Assembly (NCBI GenBank): GCA_017440425.1
Contig: JAFSHJ010000276.1
Span: 1 to 6,731, forward strand
Direction: 5' to 3'
From: Oscillospiraceae bacterium
GTDB lineage: Bacteria; Bacillota; Clostridia; Oscillospirales; Ruminococcaceae
DNA length: 6,731 nt
Below are positions 1 to 6,204 of the stretch, piece after piece. The stretch's first letter is position 1, and each line of letters starts with the position of its first letter. The notes beneath the pieces are model-generated. The model was not told the DNA's origin. It saw nothing but the letters and a program-made list of their open reading frames with translations, and ran no database searches. A program made the translations under genes and the position numbers.

Positions 1-806
1 CCCCGAAGGCTGAGATCAAACGTCGCGTTGAAGAAGCTGCTCGTATCCTCGACATCACCCACCTTCTCGACAGAAAGCCGAAGGCTCTCTCCGGCGGTCA
101 GAGACAGCGTGTTGCTCTCGGTCGTGCTATCGTTCGTGAGCCTAAGGTATTCCTCCTCGACGAGCCTCTCTCCAACCTGGATGCTAAGCTCCGTGCACAG
201 ATGCGTACCGAGCTCATCAAACTCCACAAGAAACTCGGAACAACCTTTATCTACGTTACACACGACCAGGTCGAGGCTATGACCATGGGTGACCGTATCG
301 TTGTTATGAAGGACGGCTTCATTCAGCAGTGCAATACTCCTCAGTATCTCTATGAGAAGCCCGCTAACCTGTTCGTAGCAGGATTCATCGGATCCCCCCA
401 GATGAACTTCATCGACGCTGTTCTTGAAAAAGAAGGCGACAAGTATGTTGTTAAATTTGGTCCCGAATACGCTTTTGCTGCAGAGCTCACAGCTGAGAAG
501 GCTGCAACAGAAGGCATCGATGAGTATGTAGGCAAAGAAGTTATCATGGGTATCCGTCCTGAGCATCTCGACGATAACGTTGATGTTGTTGCTAACGCTA
601 CTTCCGGTGTTGCTGAGTGCCACGTTGAAGTTACCGAGCTTATGGGTGCTGAGACTTACCTCTATCTCACCTGCGGCGATTCCAACATGACCGCTCGTGT
701 TGACCCGTCCACAAAGGCTAAAGCCGGCGATACCATCAAGATCTCCCTTAACCTCAACAAGATCCATCTCTTTGATAAGGATTCCGAAAAGGTTATCTGC
801 AACTGA
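1..806 (+). CDS. Sugar ABC transporter ATP-binding protein, MsmK/UgpC/MalK type (5' truncated by window edge)
   Basis: Cytosolic ATPase that energises carbohydrate importers. In Gram-positive bacteria one MsmK-like subunit often serves several sugar permeases (family knowledge). The window opens inside the gene; the first full codon is at 3 and 267 residues are visible. With a usual length near 370 residues, roughly 100 N-terminal residues including the Walker A motif lie outside. Seen in order: signature LSGGQ (87-101), Walker B VFLLDEP (147-167), D-loop SNLD (171-182), H-loop THD with the switch histidine at 261-263, then MTMGDRIVVM and the GSPQMNF transition into the C-terminal OB-fold domain. 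That domain carries IMGIRPEHL, typical of the MalK/UgpC regulatory domain. Codons are strongly biased to GTT, GCT, CTC and AAG, more than in the other genes here, which suggests high expression. The stop TGA at 804-806 is followed by a strong terminator, so this is the last gene of its transcript. The sugar substrate cannot be told. Confidence 0.95.
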   Translation, partial: PKAEIKRRVEEAARILDITHLLDRKPKALSGGQRQRVALGRAIVREPKVFLLDEPLSNLDAKLRAQMRTELIKLHKKLGTTFIYVTHDQVEAMTMGDRIVVMKDGFIQQCNTPQYLYEKPANLFVAGFIGSPQMNFIDAVLEKEGDKYVVKFGPEYAFAAELTAEKAATEGIDEYVGKEVIMGIRPEHLDDNVDVVANATSGVAECHVEVTELMGAETYLYLTCGDSNMTARVDPSTKAKAGDTIKISLNLNKIHLFDKDSEKVICN

Positions 807-821
807 TTATAAAATCAATTC

Positions 822-852
822 AAGAGAGAAGCGAAAGCTTCTCTCTTTTTTT
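822..852 (+). terminator. Rho-independent terminator of the ABC ATPase gene
   Basis: An 11-bp perfect stem (822-832 paired with 837-847) closed by a GAAA tetraloop runs straight into a T-tract (846-852). It begins 15 bases after the stop codon. The sequence shows a textbook intrinsic terminator for + strand transcription. Confidence 0.95.
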
Positions 853-891
853 GTGCTCATAAAAATTTATGGCAGATTACGGCAAATACAA

Positions 892-920
892 TGGAAAAAT
901 TTTGAAAGGTGTGCTATAAT
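892..920 (+). promoter_or_regulatory. Promoter of the zinc-ribbon membrane protein gene (extended -10)
   Basis: A perfect TATAAT lies at 915-920, preceded by TGC, which makes it an extended -10 (TGnTATAAT). A weak -35 hexamer, TGGAAA (4 of 6 matches), lies 17 bases upstream at 892-897. Predicted start is near 927, giving a leader of about 55 bases. The preceding terminator makes this gene an independent unit. Confidence 0.75.
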
Positions 921-981
921 AAAAAACAATTCAGGTTGTTAACAAAAATATCATTTCAGATATAGCAGGAGGATATACGCA

Positions 982-3129
982 ATGTTTATCTGCCCAAATT
1001 GCAAAATGAAATATGAGGGAGAAGGCGGATTCTGCGAAGAGTGCGGAACAAAGCTTGAAGAGATAAGCTTCTGCCCACAGTGCGGAGGAGAAAAGGCGCC
1101 GGATGAGAATTTGTGCAAAAAATGCGCAGCGGCAGCTGTGGCTGCAGCAGAGGCAAAAGAAGAGATAGCAACGATTGCGGACACCGAAAAAGGCAAAAAG
1201 AAATCACTTAAATGGCTGGCATTGGGCGGCGTGGCAGCGGCTGCACTTCTGCTGGTGGTGGCAGTGGTGATAGCTGTGGTGTTGCTTGTTGGCGGCAAAG
1301 GAGACAAGAGCAACAACTACGGAATCTATCTCAAGGACAGAGAGCTTTATTATACCGATTATTCGGAGGAGGGCGGAAAACAGCTCACAGCGCAGTTTAT
1401 AAGCGCCTCCAATAACATTGCGGACGAGGGGCTGGCGGAGTCAAAGTATACCATCAACAGCCTGATGTCTGTCACATCAAACGGCAACAGAATGTTCTAT
1501 CCCGATGAGATAGACGACAGCGGTGCTTACACAGTCTATTACCGCGACCTCAACAAAAAAAGAGCCGAGCCGGTTGTGGCTGTGGAGAATGTTGCCGCAT
1601 ATACAATCAATGAAGACGGCAGCGAAATGCTGTATATAAAGAGCAAAAACCGCACCCTTTGCTACAGCAATTTTAAAGAAGAGCAGGAGATAGCCAAGGA
1701 TGTTGAGATAGTTTATACCTACAACGGTGTTGAAAAGATAATCTACAAAACCTACGATGGTAGCCTTTTCCTGTGGTATAAGGGCGGCGAGAGCAGGAAG
1801 ATAGCCTCGGAATGTGAGGTTTCAAACGCTGTAGGCTCGGTGAATTGGGAACTGAACACCGTTTATTACACCAAAGGCAACAGCCTCTACAGATGGAAAG
1901 AGGAAGACAACAGCACCGTCAAGATCGGTGATGATATTCTGCGTATAATCTGCATCTACACCACCGGAGAGATGTATTTTGTGCGTGAACAAGAGAATAC
2001 CGTCAGCCTTATGGACTATGTCTATGACGATATGGCGGAATATGATGCGGAATTGGAGGAGCCTGAGGAGCCTCAGTATCCTCAAAAGCCGATATATCCC
2101 AAGCTGAGCAACTTTAAGAGTATGGAGCGCTATCTGGCAGCGGTGAAAGAATATCCCATCAAGTTGGAGGAATACCGCTTTAAGCTGAAGGAATATAACG
2201 GCAAGCTGGCAAAATACAACAAGGCATACGAGGAATATGAGCAGAAGCTCTTCAGAGACGGTATCCGCGAAAGCCTGAAAGAGACTATCATCTCCGAAAA
2301 AACTTATTCCCTCTGCTATTTTGACGGCACCAAGGAAACAGTGCTCACCGACGAACTGGATAACTATTCCGTGAGATGCTCCTATAACAATGCAAAAGCT
2401 GTGTTTGCAACCGAAAAAAAGGTCAACGCGGATAAGATAAACTTTATGGAGCTGACCAACGAGCAGGCTATATTTGAGTTCCAACAGAAACTGAACGAGA
2501 CAGTAAGAGAAAATTATGCCGTTTCCGGCGGTAAGGTATCCGAAATAACCGCGGAAAACGCAACAGGCTTCAGAGTTTCCACATACGGCGAATACATTGC
2601 TTACATAGAAGATGTTACCGGTGAAAACGTGGGAGACCTTTATATGGTAACGTTTGAAGGCGATGAGCTTGGCAAAGCAGAGCTTGTGGACAAAGATGTT
2701 TACGGAGGCAACATAGGCTGGACACAAACTGACCGCATCGCCTATTACAAAAACATATCTACCGGTTCCGTGTTCATCGGAGACTACTACATTGAGGGCA
2801 AGCTTATTGCAAAAGATATAGTAAGCAACAGCATGTTCAGAGGCGACGAGGTCTATTACTACACAAACTGGAACGAGGCGAAGGGCTGCGGAACGCTGAA
2901 TGTGTATATCAACAATGGCGACGGCAACTATATGACCTTTGAGCTTGCAGATGCCGTATATGAATATGGCTTCACAAGCGACGGCGGAGTGCGTTATCTC
3001 TGCAACCGCAATGCAGATAATAATTGCGGCGAGCTCTATGTCTATAACAACGGCGAAACCGTCAAGGTGGATGACAACGTTATGTTGATCATAGATCCGC
3101 GAAATTACACAACACGCACTATACGGTAA
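982..3129 (+). CDS. Membrane-anchored double zinc-ribbon protein with propeller-like extracellular domain and coiled-coil insert
   Basis: Function unknown; the architecture is clear. The start at 982 has AGGAGG (967-972) nine bases upstream. Residues 1-48 form two zinc ribbons, with cysteine pairs C4/C7 and C18/C21, then C31/C34 and C45/C48. An alanine-rich linker and a lysine cluster (72-77) precede one hydrophobic helix (about 78-103). By the positive-inside rule the ribbons are cytosolic and residues 107-715 are outside. The outer part has many blade-like units of the type Tyr-x-x-x-Gly-x-x-Leu-Tyr (for example around ELYYTDYS, GSLFLWYK, NSLYRWKE, GDLYMVTF, GELYVYNN), which suggests a TolB/DUF5050-like beta propeller. 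Residues 361-373 carry proline every third position, followed by heptads with tyrosine at 384, 391, 398, 405, 412 and 419, a likely coiled-coil stalk inserted between strands. Zinc-ribbon-plus-TM-plus-propeller proteins are common in Clostridia and are usually annotated as hypothetical. It is monocistronic, and its neighbours give no hint of its role. Confidence 0.9.
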   Translation: MFICPNCKMKYEGEGGFCEECGTKLEEISFCPQCGGEKAPDENLCKKCAAAAVAAAEAKEEIATIADTEKGKKKSLKWLALGGVAAAALLLVVAVVIAVVLLVGGKGDKSNNYGIYLKDRELYYTDYSEEGGKQLTAQFISASNNIADEGLAESKYTINSLMSVTSNGNRMFYPDEIDDSGAYTVYYRDLNKKRAEPVVAVENVAAYTINEDGSEMLYIKSKNRTLCYSNFKEEQEIAKDVEIVYTYNGVEKIIYKTYDGSLFLWYKGGESRKIASECEVSNAVGSVNWELNTVYYTKGNSLYRWKEEDNSTVKIGDDILRIICIYTTGEMYFVREQENTVSLMDYVYDDMAEYDAELEEPEEPQYPQKPIYPKLSNFKSMERYLAAVKEYPIKLEEYRFKLKEYNGKLAKYNKAYEEYEQKLFRDGIRESLKETIISEKTYSLCYFDGTKETVLTDELDNYSVRCSYNNAKAVFATEKKVNADKINFMELTNEQAIFEFQQKLNETVRENYAVSGGKVSEITAENATGFRVSTYGEYIAYIEDVTGENVGDLYMVTFEGDELGKAELVDKDVYGGNIGWTQTDRIAYYKNISTGSVFIGDYYIEGKLIAKDIVSNSMFRGDEVYYYTNWNEAKGCGTLNVYINNGDGNYMTFELADAVYEYGFTSDGGVRYLCNRNADNNCGELYVYNNGETVKVDDNVMLIIDPRNYTTRTIR

Positions 3130-3132
3130 AAT

Positions 3133-3168
3133 AAAAAATACCGACAGGATAACCTGTCGGTATTTTTT
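3133..3168. terminator. Bidirectional intrinsic terminator between convergent genes
   Basis: A 10-bp perfect stem (3139-3148 with 3153-3162) with an ATAA loop is flanked by six A's on the left (3133-3138) and six T's on the right (3163-3168). The hairpin therefore ends in a U-tract whichever strand is read. It starts 4 bases past the zinc-ribbon gene stop and lies 17 bases past the aldo/keto reductase stop on the other strand, so it serves both. Confidence 0.95.
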
Positions 3169-3184
3169 GTAGTTGATTTGCGGT

Positions 3185-4135
3185 TTAGTCCAGATATGTG
3201 TGGATAGCTTCGTCCAGCATTGCCATTTCATCAGCGGAGAGGCTCCAATCGAAGGCAGCGACGTTTTCAAATATCTTGCGGCGCTGCTGGGAACCTACGA
3301 TGCAGGTGGAGATAAACTCTTTCTGTGCGCACCAGTTAATGGCGATCTGGGAGAGGGGAACGTTGTCGTGCTCGGCAGAAATGCGGTCCATAACCTTGAC
3401 TACCTCCATTATCTTGGAGAAGGTGGGCTCCTGAAAGTGCTTATAGAAGCGGTTGCGGCTGTCGCTGGGGGCATATTCTTTAACTTCGCGAATAGCGCCG
3501 GTGAGAATGCCGCCGCCCAAAGAGCCGTATGTCATAACGCCGATATCCTTCTCGGCTGCCCATTTGATCTGAGCCTCGTTGCCGCGGCTGACCATGGAAT
3601 ACTGGGGCTGATATGCCTCAATGGTGCAGTAGCGGTCAACCTCTTCCATCTGCTCCCTGGAGAAGTTGGAAACGCCTACGTGGAGGATCTTGCCCGCCTT
3701 TTTAAGGTCGCTCAAAATGCCCATTGTCTCCTCGAAGGGGGTTTTTGGGTCGGGCCAATGGATAAGCATAATGTCGATGTAGTCGGTCTGCAGGTTGCGC
3801 AGAGAATCATCTATCTGCTGAATTATCTTGTCGCGGCTGCAGTCACGGATGTAGTTGACGCCGTCGTTGAAGAAGTTTCCGCATTTGGTGGATATGACCA
3901 CCTCGTGACGCTTGCCCATGTTTTTCAGGGCGCGTCCCAGCATGCGTTCAGCCTCGCCGTTGTTGTAGGCGGGAGCGGTGTCGATGAAGTTGATGCCTGC
4001 CTCAACAGCGGCATAAATGGCATCCAGACGGGTCTCTTCGGAGTTGCTGTCCCAGCCTGCGCCGCCGATTCCCCAGGTGCCAAGGCACATCTCGGAGACC
4101 TGCAGCTCGGTTTTACCAAATCTCTTGTAACGCAT
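3185..4135 (-). CDS. Aldo/keto reductase
   Basis: NAD(P)H-dependent oxidoreductase of the (beta/alpha)8 aldo/keto reductase family, reducing aldehydes or ketones in the cytosol; substrate unknown. The protein is 316 residues from the chosen start, a normal length. Numbered from there, the catalytic tetrad is visible: D52 and Y57 (in FIDTAPAYNNGEAERMLGRA), K84 (VVISTKCGN) and H126 (MLIHWPDP). Near the C-terminus IVGSQQRRKIFEN matches the cofactor-phosphate-binding segment. The N-terminus MRYKRFGKTELQVSEMCLGT is the usual start of this family. In-frame alternatives exist at 4153 (ATG) and 4159 (TTG). The ATG at 4135 is preferred because AAAGGAA sits nine bases upstream, whereas the ATG at 4153 has only GGAAG twelve bases away. 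The gene lies downstream of the AraC regulator on the same strand with about 107 bases between them, and has its own -10. No terminator is visible in that gap, so readthrough from the regulator is possible. Confidence 0.95.
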   Translation of the reverse strand: MRYKRFGKTELQVSEMCLGTWGIGGAGWDSNSEETRLDAIYAAVEAGINFIDTAPAYNNGEAERMLGRALKNMGKRHEVVISTKCGNFFNDGVNYIRDCSRDKIIQQIDDSLRNLQTDYIDIMLIHWPDPKTPFEETMGILSDLKKAGKILHVGVSNFSREQMEEVDRYCTIEAYQPQYSMVSRGNEAQIKWAAEKDIGVMTYGSLGGGILTGAIREVKEYAPSDSRNRFYKHFQEPTFSKIMEVVKVMDRISAEHDNVPLSQIAINWCAQKEFISTCIVGSQQRRKIFENVAAFDWSLSADEMAMLDEAIHTYLD

Positions 4136-4143
4136 ATTATAAA

Positions 4144-4150
4144 TTCCTTT
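4144..4150 (-). promoter_or_regulatory. Ribosome binding site that decides the aldo/keto reductase start
   Basis: AAAGGAA on the minus strand ends nine bases before the ATG at 4135. It would lie inside the coding region if the upstream ATG (4153) or TTG (4159) were used, so it supports the shorter protein, which also begins at the family's usual N-terminus. Confidence 0.65.
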
Positions 4151-4176
4151 CATGTTCAAAAATAGCTTCCACTTTT

Positions 4177-4205
4177 ATTATACAACATTTTTAAGTGAAA
4201 GAAAA
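4177..4205 (-). promoter_or_regulatory. Probable promoter of the aldo/keto reductase gene
   Basis: The minus strand reads a perfect TATAAT at 4182-4177, placing the start near 4170 and giving a leader of about 35 bases. No good -35 is seen; the hexamer at a 17-base spacing (4205-4200) is TTTTCT. A weak -35 with a perfect -10 would fit activator dependence, but that is inference. Confidence 0.6.
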
Positions 4206-4214
4206 GTCCCGAAG

Positions 4215-4226
4215 GTTTTATAAAAC
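4215..4226. repeat. 12-bp perfect palindrome upstream of the reductase promoter
   Basis: GTTTTATAAAAC is its own reverse complement. It lies about 45-56 bases upstream of the predicted reductase start and just beyond the end of the AraC gene. It could be a regulator site or part of a weak transcript end; AT-rich palindromes of this size also occur by chance. Confidence 0.3.
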
Positions 4227-4242
4227 AATTTTTGCTGTTCCG

Positions 4243-5064
4243 TCATGCCTGGGTGATAAACATTTCGTTTCGGTATTGATGGGGCGGTACGGAATAGAAC
4301 TTTTTAAATGAGCGGGAAAAATAGTTTGGGTCGGTGAAACCGCAGGATAAGCTTATCTCATTTATGCTGAGCGAGGTGCTCTGCAGCAGCCGGGAAGCAA
4401 TTTTTAGGCGGTATTCAAGAAGATAGTGCTGCACCGATACTCCCGTAAATTGCTTGAATATCCTGAACAGATGCGAGCGGCTGATGCCGGCATAGCGTGC
4501 AATGTTTTCTACGGTGATGTTGTGGGAATAGTTGGTGTGGATAAACCTCACCGCCATAGATACATATTGATCTGATTGGGGAACAGAATCTGCGTATCCC
4601 ATAGTTTCTGCAACAGATGCAAACAGATGAAACGCATTGGCGGTATATAGGAGGTCTCGTCCGGGAGAGGGCGGGAGCTCGTAGCTGCTGCGGATATATT
4701 CCACGGCAGCGATATCAAACCGCAGGATAGGCTGATTGATGCTGAGTCCAAGTTTATTCAGAATAATTTCCGCATCGCTGCCGGAAAATGCCATCCAGTA
4801 ATATTCCCAAGGGTCTTTATCATCGGCGCGGTAGTAGGTGGAGTCGCCGGGCACGATCAAAAATCCCTCACCTGCGGAGAGGGAGTAGGTCTTGCCCTTG
4901 CTGATGAAGATACCCTTGCCCGAGCGGATAAAATGTATTATAAAATGTGTTCTGATCGCAGGACCAAAGTGATGGGACGGCTCGCATTGCTCATAGCCGT
5001 AAAAGTCAACGGTGAAGGATGGCTTTTGGTCGGCGGTGTCGGCAAAATCAAAATTGGAAAGCAT
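4243..5064 (-). CDS. AraC-family transcriptional regulator with cupin sensor domain
   Basis: A 273-residue DNA-binding regulator. Residues about 20-95 form the AraC-type cupin ligand-binding domain; the segment running from RSGKGIFISKGKTYSLSAGE into VPGDSTYYRADDKDPWEYYW is typical of sugar-responsive members in Clostridia. Residues about 167-268 are the double helix-turn-helix domain: first HTH near 183-205 (ITVENIARYAGISRSHLFRI), second near 232-255, with the family signature CGFTDPNYFSRSFKKFYSVP at 241-260 and the closing PHQYR. Length is normal. The ATG start at 5064 has GAGG seven bases upstream. It is divergent from the phosphatase gene and upstream of the reductase on the same strand, so either may be its target. 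Related proteins usually activate carbohydrate genes, but the ligand cannot be read from the sequence. Confidence 0.93.
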   Translation of the reverse strand: MLSNFDFADTADQKPSFTVDFYGYEQCEPSHHFGPAIRTHFIIHFIRSGKGIFISKGKTYSLSAGEGFLIVPGDSTYYRADDKDPWEYYWMAFSGSDAEIILNKLGLSINQPILRFDIAAVEYIRSSYELPPSPGRDLLYTANAFHLFASVAETMGYADSVPQSDQYVSMAVRFIHTNYSHNITVENIARYAGISRSHLFRIFKQFTGVSVQHYLLEYRLKIASRLLQSTSLSINEISLSCGFTDPNYFSRSFKKFYSVPPHQYRNEMFITQA

Positions 5065-5093
5065 AGCTCAACCTCAAAAATAGTGTTATAATA

Positions 5094-5122
5094 ATTTTAA
5101 CTCATAAGCAGCAGGTTTACAA
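5094..5122 (-). promoter_or_regulatory. Promoter of the AraC regulator gene
   Basis: On the minus strand TTGTAA (5122-5117, 4 of 6) and TAAAAT (5099-5094, 5 of 6) are 17 bases apart. The predicted start near 5087 leaves a leader of about 23 bases with a good ribosome binding site. Confidence 0.6.
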
Positions 5123-5149
5123 GGGCAAATAACAATAAAAACAGCGGAA

Positions 5150-5159
5150 AAAACGTTTT
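5150..5159. promoter_or_regulatory. 10-bp palindrome overlapping the -35 of the divergent phosphatase gene
   Basis: AAAACGTTTT is a perfect palindrome lying between the two divergent promoters and touching the predicted -35 at 5156-5161. Its position would suit an operator. AraC-family proteins normally bind asymmetric or directly repeated sites, so a link to the neighbouring regulator is weak. Confidence 0.25.
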
Positions 5160-5184
5160 AAAAAACCTTTTAATGTGATATAAT
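5156..5184 (+). promoter_or_regulatory. Promoter of the phosphatase-superfamily gene (extended -10)
   Basis: TATAAT at 5179-5184 is preceded by TGA, giving an extended -10. The -35 at 17-base spacing, TTTTAA (5156-5161), is poor at 3 of 6. Predicted start is near 5191, with a leader of about 47 bases. Poor -35 elements like this are common at activator-dependent promoters. Confidence 0.65.
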
Positions 5185-5237
5185 TAGTTGAAATCAGGCG
5201 AAACTCTTTATAGATATAACAGCAAAGGAGTATTTTT

Positions 5238-6041
5238 ATGAGCGAAAGAACCTCTCTCGATACAATTTGTGCCTCCCTCTGCACGATAATGGGAGTTGAT
5301 ATACCAAAATGTGCGGCAGCGCCCTGCCAAGTGCTTACAGACTATGCAGACAATGCCTTCGCAGGAGAGCGGGCAGACCGCATTTTTATGTATAACCCCG
5401 ATGCCATTGCGGAGTGGATATACCGCAAATATCCGCAGTTTACCGCTGCAATGACTGCCCGTACGGATTTTGAACTGCCGCTGGATTGCGTTATGCCGTC
5501 GGTAACACCTGTGTGCTTCGGTACGATGTACACCGGAGCACAGCCCGATATACACGGCATAAAGGGCTATAAAAAGCCCGTTATTCAAATAGATACAATA
5601 TTTGATGCGATCATCAGAAGCGGTAAAAAGCCTGTTATAATCGCACAGACGGAGAGCAGCCTTGCCAAGATATATCTCGAGCGGGATATGGATTACTTTA
5701 TTTACGATACAGTGGAAGAGATACACGCCAAAACCGCAGAGCTGATAATGGCTGATGAGTACGACTTCTACGTTGTATATAACGATACCTACGACACGAT
5801 AATGCACCGCTACGGCCCCGAAAGCACAGAGGCACTTGCGGCGCTTTATGCAAATGCGCAGACCTTTGCAGAGATGAGCGTTTTGATAGAAAAGCATTGG
5901 AAGCAGCACAACACAGTGGTTGGTTTTGCCATGGACCACGGCTGCCACGAGATAGACGGAGGCTGCGGTTCCCACGGTCTTGATATGGATGAGGATATAC
6001 AGATAGTGCATCGCTATAAGGCATATCCAAAGAGCATGTGA
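5238..6041 (+). CDS. Compact alkaline-phosphatase-superfamily hydrolase (nucleotide pyrophosphatase/phosphodiesterase-like)
   Basis: A 267-residue metal-dependent phosphoryl-transfer enzyme with no signal peptide or membrane segment, so probably cytosolic. The start has AAAGGAG (5224-5230) seven bases upstream. Motifs seen: the nucleophile region PSVTPVCFGTMYTG followed by PDIHG (T90 the likely nucleophile, S88 the alternative); YNDTYDTIMHRYGP, which aligns with the metal-binding D..GH..GP motif and gives D176 and H180; MDHG, giving D213 and H214; and GSHG, giving H226. The first metal aspartate, normally in an N-terminal D-G motif, is not obvious; D47 or D55 (in MYNPDAIAEW) are candidates. 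The short spacing from D213 to H226 and the total length make it much smaller than typical NPP-type enzymes. It is divergent from the AraC regulator, which may control it. No intrinsic terminator follows; the large nested inverted repeat begins nine bases after the stop. Substrate unknown. Confidence 0.82.
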   Translation: MSERTSLDTICASLCTIMGVDIPKCAAAPCQVLTDYADNAFAGERADRIFMYNPDAIAEWIYRKYPQFTAAMTARTDFELPLDCVMPSVTPVCFGTMYTGAQPDIHGIKGYKKPVIQIDTIFDAIIRSGKKPVIIAQTESSLAKIYLERDMDYFIYDTVEEIHAKTAELIMADEYDFYVVYNDTYDTIMHRYGPESTEALAALYANAQTFAEMSVLIEKHWKQHNTVVGFAMDHGCHEIDGGCGSHGLDMDEDIQIVHRYKAYPKSM

Positions 6042-6050
6042 CAGAGTGAA

Positions 6051-6204
6051 GAGCCGCTCACAAAGCCCCCGCAAAAGAAAACATAGCCCTGCATCACCGT
6101 TTTACGGCGATGCAGGACATTGAAAATGTTACAGCCCACCGATAATCTATCGGCGGGCTGTTGCTATGTTTTCTTTTGCGGGCTGCCTGCTTTGTGAGCG
6201 GCTC
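6051..6204. repeat. 154-bp nested inverted repeat able to fold into a near-complete cloverleaf
   Basis: The outer stem has two parts: 6051-6066 pairs perfectly with 6189-6204 (16 bp), and 6068-6087 pairs perfectly with 6163-6182 (20 bp). They are separated by one unpaired base on the left (6067) and six on the right (6183-6188). Inside are three hairpins in a row: 6088-6116 (8 bp, A.C mismatch, 4 bp, TTT loop), 6117-6129 (5 bp, GAA loop) and 6131-6161 (7 bp, A.C mismatch, 6 bp, ATC loop). Only 6130 and 6162 are unpaired at the junction. About 132 of 154 bases sit in Watson-Crick pairs. No protein is encoded. It could be a miniature transposon-like element, a structured RNA or a two-way transcription end; the U-rich stretches in the arms are not adjacent to the hairpins, so it is not a standard terminator. 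No clear target-site duplication flanks it. Confidence 0.9.

Noticed and set aside
1822..3270. Long minus-strand open reading frame (482 codons) opposite the zinc-ribbon protein
   Set aside because: It overlaps a gene with a clear ribosome binding site, domains and terminator, and runs through the bidirectional terminator. Its protein is a low-complexity run of hydrophobic residues with no motif, as expected for an antisense shadow.
3173..4165. Plus-strand open reading frame (330 codons) covering the aldo/keto reductase
   Set aside because: The minus strand carries the full catalytic tetrad and cofactor motif of a known family. The plus-strand reading has no recognisable domain and starts inside the terminator region without a ribosome binding site.
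5208..6074. Minus-strand open reading frame (288 codons) opposite the phosphatase-superfamily gene
   Set aside because: It has no recognisable motif and a poor start, and it begins inside the arm of the nested repeat. The plus-strand reading shows conserved metal-binding motifs.
6131..6177. Right-hand hairpin of the cloverleaf as an ordinary intrinsic terminator for the phosphatase gene
   Set aside because: The T-rich stretch does not follow the stem directly and is broken by other bases; it is also part of the long outer stem. Termination here is possible but not supported by the standard pattern.
6051..6204. CRISPR array or tRNA gene, because of repeats and the cloverleaf shape
   Set aside because: There are no regularly spaced direct repeats. 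The stems, loops and lengths do not fit a tRNA: there is no 7-bp acceptor, T-loop or anticodon arrangement.
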